Shown here in pieces: positions 35,287 through 49,100 of a DNA stretch of 64,000 bases. The position numbers and the translations under genes were made by a program. Numbering within the stretch: position 1 is the first letter of the stretch; each line of letters opens with the position of its first letter. This DNA is from Loigolactobacillus rennini DSM 20253 (lineage in GTDB: Bacteria > Bacillota > Bacilli > Lactobacillales > Lactobacillaceae): assembly GCF_001436505.1 (NCBI RefSeq), contig NZ_AYYI01000038.1, positions 41,694 through 105,693 on the forward strand. Reading direction: 5' to 3'. The notes under the pieces were generated by a model. That model was not told the DNA's origin, did no database searches, and saw only the letters and a program-made list of their open reading frames with translations.

Positions 35287-35300
<14 letters not shown>
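34665..35300 (-). CDS. pyrE: Orotate phosphoribosyltransferase
   Basis: 211 residues from ATG 35300 (GGGAGG ahead; an upstream frame extension lies inside pyrF and is rejected). Joins orotate and PRPP to give OMP. Motifs: [22 protein letters not shown] at the N-terminus and the PRPP loop [18 protein letters not shown]. The start overlaps the end of pyrF by 14 bp. Confidence 0.96.
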
Positions 35301-37696
<2,396 letters not shown>

Positions 37697-37707
37697 TCTC
37701 TAACCTC

Positions 37708-39009
37708 TCATTCATCCGTTATGGCTGCTTTTAATTCATCAGCCAGATAGACAATTTTTCCTGCTACTATCGTGCATAGCGTTTTGCCGTACACTTTCTC
37801 ACCTAAAAATGGCGTATTAGCACTTTTAGAACAAAAATCTGCTGCATTTATCTTAAAGGGATGCGTCAGGTCAAAAATAGCTAAATCCGCTGGTGCTCCC
37901 ACAGCTAGTTCGGTAGGGAGCCCTAAAGAAAAAATTTTTATAGGTTGTTGATTTAACCATTCAATCAATTGCGCTAAAGTACAAAAATTTGTTTTCACCA
38001 AGTGTGTATATAAAAGGCTAAATGCAGTTTCACTTCCCACAATGCCAAATGCAGCCTTTTTTAATCCTAACTGCTTTTCTTCAATGGTATGTGGCGCATG
38101 ATCAGTTGCAATGCAATCAATTGTGCCGTCCAGTAGCCCTTGTAACAAAGCTTGGCGATCATGTTCTGTTCTTAATGGAGGATTCATTTTAAAATTACCA
38201 TCATCGTTACAAATTGCCTGTTCAGACAGTAATAAATGGTGCGGGGTCACTTCACAAGTCACATTTACCCCTACCTGCTTAGCGCAACGAATCATTTGGA
38301 CTGCTGCTGCCGTTGAAACATGACACATGTGGTAATGCACCCCAGTGGCTTGGGCCAACACTAAATCACGGGCTAATTGAGCTGTCTCTGCTGTTTCTGG
38401 AATACCCGGTAAATTTAAAGTTTTTGCTGTTACACCAGCATTAATCACACCACCTTGAACCAGCTCTTCAGCCTCCACATGTGCGGCAATCGGTAAGTTA
38501 ACTGTCTGAGCTGCTTGCATGGCTTGCAACATGGTGCGAGCACTTTGTACACCGCTGCCATCATTTGAAAAAGCCAGTGCACCGGCTTGTTTTAACTGTG
38601 CAAAATCGACTAAGTATTGTGAAGTTCGTTTCTGCGTAATGGTGGCATATTGCCCGATGTGAACCACACCTTCTGCCTGTTGCCTTTGAATTAACTGACT
38701 TAGCTTTTCAGCATTGTCAGGTACGGGCAAAACATTGGGCATGGCACCGACAAAAGTAAATCCGCCATGCGCTGCTGCTAAACTTCCTGTTGCAATAGTT
38801 TCTTCGGCAGTCATTCCTGGATCACGCAGGTGAACATGCAGGTCCACCAAACCAGGTGTGATAAATGCGTGTTGTAAATCTACCGTTTTAACGCCACTAG
38901 CGACTAGATTTTTACCGATTGCGGCAATTCTGCCAGCTACGATGAGCAAGTCGCGTATGCGCAATTCACCTGAAAGCAAGATTTGTCCGTTTTTCAATAA
39001 GTAGTTCAT
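37708..39009 (-). CDS. pyrC: Dihydroorotase
   Basis: 433 residues from ATG 39009, which overlaps the pyrB stop (ATGA). Zinc amidohydrolase forming dihydroorotate from carbamoyl aspartate. Metal ligands in [12 protein letters not shown], the His in AAHVEAEE and [10 protein letters not shown] and the Asp in [14 protein letters not shown] are intact. [11 protein letters not shown] is also class-I typical. Confidence 0.97.
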   Translation of the reverse strand: MNYLLKNGQILLSGELRIRDLLIVAGRIAAIGKNLVASGVKTVDLQHAFITPGLVDLHVHLRDPGMTAEETIATGSLAAAHGGFTFVGAMPNVLPVPDNAEKLSQLIQRQQAEGVVHIGQYATITQKRTSQYLVDFAQLKQAGALAFSNDGSGVQSARTMLQAMQAAQTVNLPIAAHVEAEELVQGGVINAGVTAKTLNLPGIPETAETAQLARDLVLAQATGVHYHMCHVSTAAAVQMIRCAKQVGVNVTCEVTPHHLLLSEQAICNDDGNFKMNPPLRTEHDRQALLQGLLDGTIDCIATDHAPHTIEEKQLGLKKAAFGIVGSETAFSLLYTHLVKTNFCTLAQLIEWLNQQPIKIFSLGLPTELAVGAPADLAIFDLTHPFKINAADFCSKSANTPFLGEKVYGKTLCTIVAGKIVYLADELKAAITDE

Positions 39010-39941
39010 ACTAAGCACCCCAAATCTTGCGCGCGCAAAACACTTTCGATCATGGCCATTCGCATAAACACTCCATTTTGCATTTGACTGACAAAACGCG
39101 ACCGTTTACTCTCAACCAGTTCACTAGCTAATTCAACGTCGCGGTTAATCGGCCCTGGATGCATGATAATCGCATCTGGGTGCATTCGTGCGGCTCGCTC
39201 AACGGTTAAACCGTATTGGCGATGATAAGCAGCAGCATCAAAATCCGCAGCACTTTGATGCCGTTCGTGCTGTACGCGTAGCATCATCATGACATCAACT
39301 TGTTCAACTAACTCATCGATGGGAAGATAAGTACCATAAGGCGCAAATTCTGGAGTATACCAATAAGCTGGACCAGAAAAGAAGATTTGTGCGCCCAGTT
39401 TATGCAAAATTTCCATATTTGACCGTGCTACCCGGGAATGATTTAAATCACCGACAATCGCTACCTTCAGACCGCTAAAGTCGCCAAAATTTTCACTAAT
39501 GGTCATCATATCCAGCAAACTTTGCGATGGGTGCTCACCACTACCATCACCGGCATTAATCAGTGCTACCGGTAACGATGGTTGATTGATCAACATTTTG
39601 TAGTAAGCATCTTGCCAATGCCGAATCACCAGTAAATTCACACCGACTGCGGCAAGTGTCAGACAAGTATCATACAATGATTCACCTTTTTTAACTGAAC
39701 TAGTTTGCGGATCAAACTGGACGACTGATAAGCCTAAGCGCCGCTCTGCAACTTCAAAACTAGTATGCGTCCGCGTGCTATTTTCAAAAAACAAATTAGC
39801 CGCGTAAAGTGGTGTCGTCAGCTCCAAATGCAAGCCTTGCTTGAAAGCTTCAGCACGCTGAATTAGCAGCTTAACGGTTGTAACGTCTAAATCTTTCATT
39901 GAAACTAAAACAGGTTTTTGGAAAATTGCTTGATCAATCAT
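39006..39941 (-). CDS. pyrB: Aspartate carbamoyltransferase catalytic subunit
   Basis: 311 residues. Forms carbamoyl aspartate. Carbamoyl-phosphate site [41 protein letters not shown] and [11 protein letters not shown] are present. First gene of the operon; GAGGGGG precedes the ATG. No regulatory subunit gene is seen, as in other Firmicutes. carAB is not nearby, so carbamoyl phosphate must come from elsewhere. Confidence 0.97.
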   Translation of the reverse strand: MIDQAIFQKPVLVSMKDLDVTTVKLLIQRAEAFKQGLHLELTTPLYAANLFFENSTRTHTSFEVAERRLGLSVVQFDPQTSSVKKGESLYDTCLTLAAVGVNLLVIRHWQDAYYKMLINQPSLPVALINAGDGSGEHPSQSLLDMMTISENFGDFSGLKVAIVGDLNHSRVARSNMEILHKLGAQIFFSGPAYWYTPEFAPYGTYLPIDELVEQVDVMMMLRVQHERHQSAADFDAAAYHRQYGLTVERAARMHPDAIIMHPGPINRDVELASELVESKRSRFVSQMQNGVFMRMAMIESVLRAQDLGCLV

Positions 39942-39992
39942 GGTATTTCCCCCTCAATGTGTTGTAAAAACTGATGAAACGGCAAAATAAAC

Positions 39993-40075
39993 AGTGCATC
40001 TTACTGCCTACTAGCTAGCAAAATGCACTTTCTGATTATGTTATGTACCGCAATCATCATTTTGCTCTCTCTGGA
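39993..40075 (-). promoter_or_regulatory. Possible second attenuation element in the pyr leader
   Basis: On the minus strand, TCCAGAGAG (40075-40067) matches the core of the PyrR RNA motif but not its flanks. Downstream, AGTGCAT (40029-40023) can pair with ATGCACT (39999-39993), followed by a T-rich stretch GTTTATTTT. The arrangement resembles binding loop plus terminator but is weak. Confidence 0.3.
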
Positions 40076-40160
40076 GACAATTAAATCATTTGCAACGGAT
40101 AGACTATTTTATTTTTTTAATCAACAATTCCTTTTAAGCCATCACATTCCCCCTTCAGCT

Positions 40161-40257
40161 AAAAAAAATCCTTCTGCCCGCGTGGCAGAAGGATTCACTA
40201 ATATTAGGCTAGACGGTGCCTAAATTAATCGTACCTTATTAGCCTCACGGGACTAAA
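40161..40257 (-). promoter_or_regulatory. PyrR-dependent attenuator of the pyr operon
   Basis: On the minus strand, the PyrR binding-loop sequence AGTCCCGTGAGGCT (about 40255-40240) exactly fits ARUCCNGNGAGGYU and is followed by AATAAGG. Downstream is a classic terminator: AATCCTTCTGCC (40195-40184) pairs with GGCAGAAGGATT (40178-40167), followed by eight T. With UMP-bound PyrR the terminator forms and pyr transcription stops. It lies about 220 bp upstream of pyrB; pyrR itself is not in the window. Confidence 0.9.
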
Positions 40258-40349
40258 TTAAAGGAGTTCGTTTTTTGTTAGTCTTAGAATAACCGGCTTA
40301 TCAGCAATTGTCAACAAGTTTTTTAATTAAACACTACCAAGCAAAGATT

Positions 40350-40386
40350 AAAAAAGAGCCTGTGCCTGATAGGTACAGCCTCTTTT
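40350..40386 (-). terminator. gpmA terminator
   Basis: Minus strand: AAAAGAGGCTGTACC pairs with GGCACAGGCTCTTTT around TATCA, then T. It directly follows gpmA and precedes the pyr leader region. Confidence 0.88.
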
Positions 40387-40397
40387 AGAACTTAAAC

Positions 40398-41087
40398 TTA
40401 TTTCAATTTCTTTTTGCTGACAATGTTTAACTTGTCATCTAAATCATAAACAACTGGTTCACCCGTTGCCATTTCCAAATTCATGATGTCAGCGTCAGAA
40501 ATATTTTCTAAATATTTAGTCAACGCACGTAATGAGTTACCATGTGCTGCAATAATCACATTTTTACCATCCAATAATGTTGGCGCAATGTGATCTTCCC
40601 AGAAAGGAATAACCCGTTCCAACGTGACTTTTAAGTTTTCGCCACCAGGAATAATCCGTGGGTCTAAGTTAGCGTAACGCCGGTCTTGTGCTGCTGAGCT
40701 TTCATCGTCTGCTTTTAACAATGGCGGTAAAGTATCATAAGAACGCCGCCAAATGTGGACTTGTTCGTCCCCATATTTTTCAGCCGTTTCTTTTTTATTC
40801 AAACCTTGCAATGCACCATAATGCCGTTCGTTTAAACGCCATGTTTTCATTTCTGGAATCCAAAGCTGACCAATGCCTTCCAATGCATAATGCAATGTTT
40901 TAATCGCACGTGTTAACACTGATGTGTAAGCTTGATCGAATTCGATGCCTTCTTTTTTCAGCAATTCGCCGGCATGTTTAGCTTGGCGAACCCCTTCTTC
41001 ACTTAAATCAACATCAATCCAGCCAGTGAATTGATTAGATAGGTTCCATTCACTTTGACCGTGACGGATAAAAACTAATTTAGCCAT
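40398..41087 (-). CDS. gpmA: 2,3-bisphosphoglycerate-dependent phosphoglycerate mutase
   Basis: 229 residues. Glycolytic interconversion of 3- and 2-phosphoglycerate. Phosphohistidine motif [12 protein letters not shown], then [31 protein letters not shown] and the second His in [16 protein letters not shown]. Single gene with its own terminator. Confidence 0.97.
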   Translation of the reverse strand: MAKLVFIRHGQSEWNLSNQFTGWIDVDLSEEGVRQAKHAGELLKKEGIEFDQAYTSVLTRAIKTLHYALEGIGQLWIPEMKTWRLNERHYGALQGLNKKETAEKYGDEQVHIWRRSYDTLPPLLKADDESSAAQDRRYANLDPRIIPGGENLKVTLERVIPFWEDHIAPTLLDGKNVIIAAHGNSLRALTKYLENISDADIMNLEMATGEPVVYDLDDKLNIVSKKKLK

Positions 41088-41244
41088 ATTGTGACTACCT
41101 CACTTTTTAGTTATTTCCTTTTCATTGTACACTGCTTATACGAAAAATCCTAGTCTGATAGCGCTTTTTTCATCACCTTTTTCATTTTATCCACTTAATG
41201 AGCCAATTCATCAGCGCTACTAAACAACATCATTACAACACCTT

Positions 41245-42288
41245 TTAATGTTTCTCAGTTTGTTTTACTTTTCGATTGCCGATTGATTTGACACCTAAAA
41301 TGTCTAAAAAGAAAGTAAATACTGGAATCCCGACAATTAAGCCCCAAGTACCAAACAATCGCTCACCAACTAGTAAAACCACAAATGTGTAAAAGATGGG
41401 CAGTTTGGTGCGGCTTGCCATGAATTGCGGGTTCAATACATAAGCTTCTAAAGCATGTATGATCACAATCAAGATTAAAATGTAGGCAACGTACTGAATT
41501 CCCCCTACGGAGTAGCCTATCAATGCTAACGGAACACAAGAAATAATCACACCTGCCACGGGAATCATACTTAATAAGAAAACCATAATTGCTAAAGTTG
41601 GTAGTTGCGGCATTTTCATGATTCCGAGAAAAATCGTAGTCAACACGGTATTCGTGATCGCGATGAAGACTTGAGCTTCGATGACAACGCCGAAAGTATT
41701 AACAAATTTTTTAGCAAAGAAATAAATGTCTTGGAAAAGCCACGCGTAACGACTAGTCAAAAATAACCGGCTGAATTGGAACATATGGTGACTTTCCACT
41801 GTGAAGAAAAAGCTAAGAATCAATGAAAAGAAGAAAGTGACACCCATCATTCCGATGCTGCCTAAATAATTAAGCGCCACCGCAACTCCACCTTTAAATT
41901 GATTCATGATGTCCGATGTTTTAATGTAACTGTTTAGCCATTTAAACACCTCATTGGTTTCATAATCTGGATTTTGGTAAAACTGATAAACAGACTCAAC
42001 CATTTTGACGGTTTGATCTGCAATCACTGGTAAATATTTTGTCACCGCTGAATAAAGTAAGTAAATAGTTAATGCGTAGACAACCATAACGATTAACGGA
42101 GCTGGTAGTTTCACCCAGCGCCGAACAAAACTGACCAATTGTAAAACTAAAAAAGTAAAGATAAAGGTTAATAAAATAATGCTCATCATGTGGCGGGCTA
42201 AAAATAAAACTAAGATAATCCCGATCAATACCACAAAACGGCGTAATTCAACGTTGGCTAAAAATTTTTTCCAAAGCGACACTAACAT
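41245..42288 (-). CDS. AI-2E-family membrane transporter
   Basis: 347 residues from ATG 42288 (GAGG ahead). Seven to eight membrane segments with the family's long central loop (VESVYQFYQNPDYETNEVFKW) and the conserved C-terminal part LSMIPVAGVIISCVPLALIG and AYVLNPQFMASRTKLP. The family contains AI-2 exporters and Na+/H+ antiporters; the role here cannot be told from sequence. Single gene upstream of no clear partner. Confidence 0.85.
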   Translation of the reverse strand: MLVSLWKKFLANVELRRFVVLIGIILVLFLARHMMSIILLTFIFTFLVLQLVSFVRRWVKLPAPLIVMVVYALTIYLLYSAVTKYLPVIADQTVKMVESVYQFYQNPDYETNEVFKWLNSYIKTSDIMNQFKGGVAVALNYLGSIGMMGVTFFFSLILSFFFTVESHHMFQFSRLFLTSRYAWLFQDIYFFAKKFVNTFGVVIEAQVFIAITNTVLTTIFLGIMKMPQLPTLAIMVFLLSMIPVAGVIISCVPLALIGYSVGGIQYVAYILILIVIIHALEAYVLNPQFMASRTKLPIFYTFVVLLVGERLFGTWGLIVGIPVFTFFLDILGVKSIGNRKVKQTEKH

Positions 42289-42426
42289 CACATCCTCGAG
42301 CTAATTGTACAAGAAAACAAGGCAAGATGCGACTAACATCACTTTAAAAAAGCAATTGTGATTGCTGACTTATCACAACTGTCGTTTTCTTAATACTACC
42401 TTGTGCATTTTTTGAAACAAGACGGT

Positions 42427-45400
42427 TTAAACTGCAAGTAAATCGCCACTAGCTAATAGATAAAGGTATTTATGCGTCACCGGCCGACCTAAAATTTGAC
42501 TTAAGGCCGCAGCGTAAATATTAACTTGTCCAGCATAACGCTGTCGTAATTTTTCACGTTTGGCTTCTGGATGCTGTTGCGGTACATAATCAGTTTTATA
42601 ATCAAACAAAATCACTTGATCTGACGTGACTAAATAACCATCCATAATCCCGTGAATTAAAATTTGTGCTGGATCATCTGCTGCAAAACCAGCAAATAAC
42701 TGCTTAGCTGGTAATAATAATGAAAAAGGCGCTTCTCTGACCACTTGATCGGGCTGCATTAAAAGTTGTTGCCCCAATTGGCTATCAAAAAACTTTAAAA
42801 TGTGCGCTTGATTAATGTGCTCAGCTACAGCTGCAGTTAAAATGTTTTGTGTAACTAATTTTTGAATGAGCTGATCAATACTAGCAACCGTTGGCGGAGT
42901 GTGCAAGTCAAGCTTTTGTAAAACGAGATGCGTTGCTGTACCCACCGCTGTTGGTGAAACTTGCTGGGTCGCTTGCATGAATTTTGGCACGATGAAATCC
43001 TGTGCAACGTAGCGATGTGTGCCAGGTTTTTTCTTAGCCGCATCAAGTGGCATTGGATTCAACTGGTTACTATCCGGCTCATCAAATAACCGTTTAACTT
43101 CCGAGACCGCTTGGTAAGCGGTGGTCTGGGTTGCTGCTTGGTAACGATACTGAAGCTTTAAAACTTGGTTGATTTGGTCAACATTGAGACTAGAAAAATC
43201 AGTTGTTTGTGCTGCTTTTTTAAACTTTTCTGGCCAATTAACTTTATCTGGTTTAGTCATTTCCGCTGGCAAAATTTGATCAGCCTGATAAAACTTAATT
43301 TCAAATTGACTAGGATCATTTTGCAACAAATTAGTAGTCGAACGTGATTGCGTTAATAAACGCTGTTCAAACTTAGGATGCCGGACTAAACACATCCCTA
43401 ACCAGTCCATAAAATTAGTGGTACCGCTGCGTAAACTTGGATTCAGCACCAAGTTTTGACTTTGAAAAGCACGCTGCCAGTTAGCCAGTGCTTGGGTTTG
43501 ATTGGCATAACTACCAACAATAAAAAGTTGCTGTTCAACACGCGTTAACGCAACGTATAATAACCGCATTTGTTCAGCTGCCTGTCGCCGCTGAACTAGG
43601 GTTTGTGCCAGTTTTTTTTGCGGTAAACTAATTTCAATGCGTTTTTGCGGTTCTAAATAAGTGATGCCAATGCCAAAACGATCATCTAAAATGGTTTGAC
43701 TCCGCAAACTTTCTTGATTGAACTGGTGGGTCGCATCAAATAAAAAGACAATCGGGAATTCTAATCCTTTACTACCATGAATGGTCATAATTGAGACGGC
43801 GTCTTCGACTGCTTGTGCTGGTGCTTCCCCTAAATCTTTGTCCTTGGCCTGCATTTGTTTAATAAAACGGACAAATTGGAATAAGCCTTTAAAACTACTA
43901 GCTTCATAAACATGCGCCCGTTCATACAATGCGTGCAAATTAGCCTGCCGCTGCGCACCTGCTGGCATTCCACCAACATAGTCTAAAAAGCCAGTTTCAT
44001 TATAAATTGTCCAAATCAAGGTCACCAATTGATTATCCCGCGCCAATTTACGAAATTGGTTTAATTGCGTCAAAAAACGACTGACCTTTTTATTTAGTTG
44101 TTGCTGAAAATCAGTTACATCCGACTGTTGTTTAAATCTGTCAGTAAAGGCCAACAATGCTTGGAAATAATCGCCCGTTCGTTGATTAATCCGTAAAAAG
44201 GCAAGTTCATTTTCATCCAAACCAACAATTGGCGAACGTAAGACACTAACCAAGGGAATATCTTGGTAAGGATTATCAATAATGCTGAGCAATGCCATCA
44301 TAATTTGAATTTCTGTAGTTTGAAAGTAGCTCTGTCCACCATTAACTACTACAGGAATCTCAAGCCGTTTAAACCAATCCAACAACACTAAATTATTTTT
44401 ACGAGTTGGCGTTAAGATGGCAATATCCTGGTAAGTTACCGGACGTAGTGCACCCTGTTTGCGGTCATAAATTTGACCATGCGCAATTAACTGTTTGATC
44501 CGTTGGCCCACAATGGCTGCTTGTCCTTGAATCTTATCATCTAACATAAACTGTTCTGGAATTTCTTTAGTTGTTTCTTTATTTCCCACCGACTTTTCCG
44601 GATCTGCTTTAGCAGAATCGGTTTCATAAACTAACAAAGCCGCAGTTTTAGGTACGGTTTCCGGATACTGGGCACCTGCAACCAATTTAGCCGCGCTATC
44701 ATAAGTCATTTCACCAACTGTTTTATCCATTAACTGACTAAAAATTAAATTGGTAAAGTGATCAATGTTCGCTACTGAACGAAAGTTTTCAGCTAAGTTA
44801 ATCCGTTGCCCACTTGTCTGTGACTGCGCAAATTGATGGTATTTGTTTAAAAATAAGCTAGGATCAGCCAAACGAAAAGCATAGATAGACTGCTTAATAT
44901 CCCCCACCATAAACATGTTACCAGGGTCTTTTTGACTGACCGTCGTTAAAATTTCTTCCTGTAGCCGGTTGATGTCCTGATATTCATCCACTAACACTTC
45001 ATTAAAATGTTGCCGTAATGCAAGTCGAACTTGTTTGCCACGTTCATTATCTGCAGTTAGGATAGCTAATGCAAAATGTTCTAAATCACTGAAATCTAAA
45101 ACGTGCCGATGCTGTTTTTCCTGACGGAATGCTTTAGCAAATAAGTTAACAACCAACACTAAATGGCTGACTAATTGCCTAGCGCTTTTCATCACCTCCA
45201 CCAAATGGTCAGCATCCAAAGCAAAGTAATCATCAGCTAAAGCGGCAATGCGCATTTTGGCTTGTTGGCGGAAAGTCATTGCTGTTGTCTTGGCTACCTT
45301 ATCTTCATCACTCAGTTTTCTTACACTAGGAGCCCGCTGAAATTTAAAAGCTAAGAATTCTTGCCGCAGTTGATCCCAAGACGCTGTCGATAACTGAGCT

Positions 45401-46191
45401 GTTAGCTGAGCGACTTGTTCGCGGTCAGCTGTTAAACAGTCGCCTAACTTAGCGAGTTCTGTATGCTGAATCGTTTCTTGAGCACTTTTTAAATCCTGAT
45501 CAGCTTGAAATAACTCATTGGTTAATAATGGTTGCAACTGCCGTTGGAAAAAGTGACTTGCAGTGGGCTGATCCGTCGCTAATTCATAGGCTTGTGGCAA
45601 TTGCGCTAACCAAGCTGCAGGATCTGGATTAGCATTAGCAAAATCAAATAACCGCATCACTAAATCAGTTAAGCCATCATCACTGCGATCATTGGAAAAA
45701 TTAGCCGTTAACTGGTCAAATTGATTGTCCGTCTCATAAAGTTCTTCACGCAAATCTGACCAAACATCTTCGCGTAATAAAGTGGCTTCAGTGTCATCGG
45801 TTAATAATCTGAAAACCGGATCTAAGTCAATTACATAGTAATAACGTTGTATCAACTGAAGGCAAAAGGCATGTAGCGTGCTGATATTTGCTGTACCCAA
45901 GCGATTAAGCTGTTGATTTAAGTGCTGCCGTTGTGCTGGCTCATGACTCTCCGCTATGGCTTGTTGTAAGGCTTGTTGGATACGGTCACGCATCTCACTA
46001 GCAGCAGCTTCTGTAAACGTCACAACCAACAATTGATCTACATTAACGCCGTGCAAAATTTTTTGAATCACGCGCTCTACTAAGACAGTCGTTTTACCAG
46101 AACCTGCTGAGGCTGAAACTAAAATATTATGGCCAGCATCTTCAATTGCTTGTTGCTGACTAGTTGTAAAATTAGTTTTCTTTTTGCCCAT
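42427..46191 (-). CDS. addA: ATP-dependent helicase/nuclease subunit A
   Basis: 1254 residues from the second of two adjacent ATGs, spaced best from AGGAGG. UvrD-type helicase with C-terminal nuclease. Walker A ILVSASAGSGKTTVLVERVI, motif II LVDEYQDINRLQEEIL, GDIKQSIYAFRLADP, motif VI LLYVALTRVEQQL and the nuclease motif ILFDYKTDYV are intact. With RexB it processes double-strand ends for RecA loading. Overlaps rexB by about 20 bp. It may also feed DNA fragments to CRISPR adaptation, as RecBCD/AddAB does elsewhere. Confidence 0.97.
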   Translation of the reverse strand: MGKKKTNFTTSQQQAIEDAGHNILVSASAGSGKTTVLVERVIQKILHGVNVDQLLVVTFTEAAASEMRDRIQQALQQAIAESHEPAQRQHLNQQLNRLGTANISTLHAFCLQLIQRYYYVIDLDPVFRLLTDDTEATLLREDVWSDLREELYETDNQFDQLTANFSNDRSDDGLTDLVMRLFDFANANPDPAAWLAQLPQAYELATDQPTASHFFQRQLQPLLTNELFQADQDLKSAQETIQHTELAKLGDCLTADREQVAQLTAQLSTASWDQLRQEFLAFKFQRAPSVRKLSDEDKVAKTTAMTFRQQAKMRIAALADDYFALDADHLVEVMKSARQLVSHLVLVVNLFAKAFRQEKQHRHVLDFSDLEHFALAILTADNERGKQVRLALRQHFNEVLVDEYQDINRLQEEILTTVSQKDPGNMFMVGDIKQSIYAFRLADPSLFLNKYHQFAQSQTSGQRINLAENFRSVANIDHFTNLIFSQLMDKTVGEMTYDSAAKLVAGAQYPETVPKTAALLVYETDSAKADPEKSVGNKETTKEIPEQFMLDDKIQGQAAIVGQRIKQLIAHGQIYDRKQGALRPVTYQDIAILTPTRKNNLVLLDWFKRLEIPVVVNGGQSYFQTTEIQIMMALLSIIDNPYQDIPLVSVLRSPIVGLDENELAFLRINQRTGDYFQALLAFTDRFKQQSDVTDFQQQLNKKVSRFLTQLNQFRKLARDNQLVTLIWTIYNETGFLDYVGGMPAGAQRQANLHALYERAHVYEASSFKGLFQFVRFIKQMQAKDKDLGEAPAQAVEDAVSIMTIHGSKGLEFPIVFLFDATHQFNQESLRSQTILDDRFGIGITYLEPQKRIEISLPQKKLAQTLVQRRQAAEQMRLLYVALTRVEQQLFIVGSYANQTQALANWQRAFQSQNLVLNPSLRSGTTNFMDWLGMCLVRHPKFEQRLLTQSRSTTNLLQNDPSQFEIKFYQADQILPAEMTKPDKVNWPEKFKKAAQTTDFSSLNVDQINQVLKLQYRYQAATQTTAYQAVSEVKRLFDEPDSNQLNPMPLDAAKKKPGTHRYVAQDFIVPKFMQATQQVSPTAVGTATHLVLQKLDLHTPPTVASIDQLIQKLVTQNILTAAVAEHINQAHILKFFDSQLGQQLLMQPDQVVREAPFSLLLPAKQLFAGFAADDPAQILIHGIMDGYLVTSDQVILFDYKTDYVPQQHPEAKREKLRQRYAGQVNIYAAALSQILGRPVTHKYLYLLASGDLLAV

Positions 46192-49100
46192 CATTTTCCT
46201 CCTTTTCTTTTCTTAACAATTCTATGACCTGTGCCCGGTCAATCGGGGCAATGTGATGATAATCATTTTCGGGCAGCATTGCATCGAATTGCATGATTAC
46301 TTTGAATGGCGAATACTGTAGCGCAGTTTGATTGTTAGGCCACTTTACTGGTTTTAATGCAACATTACCGGCAAAAATAGCGGCAGCAGCAGCTTTAATC
46401 AATGCTTCATCGTGTTTTAATAACAAGTTTAGCTCTTCGTTTGTCACTAATTGACTACGATGCAACGAGTAGCCTGATTTTATTTTAGTCAACGGGTAAA
46501 TTTTTGAACTTCCAGTACGTTCTGCTAAATCAGAATCTAAATTTTCTAATAACGGCGCATCATTTAGCAAAAAGCCTTGGTATTTATTTTTTGCAAGTAA
46601 AGCATCTTCAAAGCCTTTACGTAACACGTCTTTTAACTTTAGCTTTGGGTTTTGTAAATGTAAATATAAAGCACCAGCTGGTTTTGGCTTGACTTGCTTA
46701 TTTTGAATTAAGCTAGCGGTGTTTTGCAAAACAGCATCCAAATAAGTCAGCATCTGCAATGCCAAGCCGTAATAAGCATCACGAAAGTCAAATTTACGAA
46801 CGCCAGATTTATAGTCTACAATGCCCAAGTATGCCGTATCATTTAGCACCATTTGATCAATTCGGTCAATTTTACCGCGAACCAATACTTGACGTCCTTT
46901 TGGCAATGAAAAGCGTAATGGTTTTAGACCATCTTCAGCGCCAACATGGCCAAACAAAACTTCCGTCCGAAATGGTGCCATTTGGGTCCGCTGACTTTGT
47001 CGCTGTAAAGCATGGGCAACTTGTTTAATCGTCGCTGCTAGCTGGCGCGCCAAATAAGCCATTCGGTTTGAGCTGGTTAAAACTTGAAATTGCGGCAATT
47101 CGATCATTTGACTCAAAATCTGATCTACTAAACGATCAATCTCAGCCACGCTTAAATCAGACAGCTTTTTCCCCACTTGTCTAATTTGCCGTAATAATTG
47201 ATCCAATGCCATATGATAATATTCACCTGCGCTTGCCGGTGATAATTCAAAAACATCACGTTCGCGCAACTTTAACCCGTACTTTAAAAAGTAGGCATAT
47301 GGATTCTGATAAAATTCTTCTAATTTTGAAATTGACGTATTAATCGTTTTACCATATAAGGCCTGCACAATTTCAGGTTGTAATTTTTGCGGCACATTGC
47401 GATAGTTCAAACTTGCCAATAAATTTTCTGTTAAAGCTTGGTAATTATCATCCTGTTGTAACAAGCGGTAAATATAAAGCCAAGGTACTGACAATTGAAC
47501 CTTTTGCGCCATGGCATCCCGGGCAATTTGCACTAAATGCGTTAATGTACTGCGCTTTGAGCCCACAAAAGGCGCAATTTTACGATCTGTTAGAGCTGGC
47601 CGTGTTTGCACAACTTGTAATGGTAACTGAAAATGCTGTTGAATCCGGTCGACATAAGGCGATAATTTTAATGTCACCCCGTCATCATTGAGCGGATACG
47701 TAAAAATTAACTGTTGCTGCGGCGTTAGAAAGGCTTTGTAATTTAAAAACGGCTCACAACTAAGTTGAGTTAGCGCATCATCAGCTAAATAAGTCCCTTC
47801 AGCCAAATATGGGGCCAACGATGCTTGATCATCGTCTGAAAGTAATTGTTCATTCATGAGCCGATCTGGCATGACTTGGTCAGTACTGCCAATCATAAAT
47901 ACCACTTTGCGCATTGCAGTCTGCGTAATTCCCGTTTCTGAAACTAACACTTGATCTAGGGTTGAAGGAATTTGCGAATAACTAGCACCACTAAAACCAA
48001 CTTGTAGCAAAGCTAGCAAATCATCGGCATGAAACGGTACTTGACCTAAAATTGTCACGTATTCGTCCAACATTTTACAAAAGACTTGCCAAGTTTGTTC
48101 TGGTTCAGCTGCTTTAACTAAATCACCCGCTTCTAAAGCTTGGTCACGCCAGTCTTGTAATTGAGCGACAACGCCGCGTTTAACTAAAAAATTATAAATG
48201 ATTTGGGCCGCATCTTGACCCGTTTTTGCTTGATCTAACTTTTTAAAAAATGGGGGCAACGTTTTTTTGACAAAACGGCGAATCAAATTAACTTGCTCAG
48301 AACGTGCTTGATCTTTAGTGGTTTCTGTGCCGAAATCTTGGTCTTCAAATCGGTAAAATTGCCAGTCTTCCTTACGTAACCATTGTTTACCCGTGAAACC
48401 ATACTTTAACACCACATTTTCTGTTAAATCGACTGCTTGTCGGTAAGCATTATTAGGCATTGGTTTACCAGCAACTTCTGGTAAAAGCAGCTCTGTTTTT
48501 AGCAATCGCATCATATCTTGATAGCGATAATAATGTTGTTTAACCGCAAATAATGCATTAATCAACTCAACTAATGGATGGTCCGTCATGTGCCGCTGTA
48601 AGTCATCAAATATTGGGATGTTAAATGTCTTAAAAATTGGTGCAATGATCGTTTCATAATCAGCTAAGTGCCGGGTCAACACTAAAAAGTCTTGGTAACG
48701 GTATCCCTTTAAAGCGACCATTTGCCGAATCTGCGTCGCTACTTGCCGAATCTCTGTCTGTCGTGTGTCCGCCTGAATGACTTGTATACTTTTTGAATCA
48801 GCTAATTGTTCATGGCTTAAATGACGACTACCATTGGTCGACAACCGCCAAAAATTTTCTAACCGCTGTAAATCTGGACTCACACGAGCTTGCTGCACCA
48901 TTTCATCCTTTAAAATCGTAACATGAAGGCTACGTGCTGCTTGGTACAAGCGATGATAAAGTTGTCCGGATTTAAAGAACAAATTTTGTTTTTGTGGTAC
49001 TTGCTGGTGGTAAGGTTGATCCAACATTAAACCAACTGTTAAACCGGCTGCTTTTTGCATCACAGTTAAAAGCAATTGATTTTCTTGTGCTGTCAATTGA

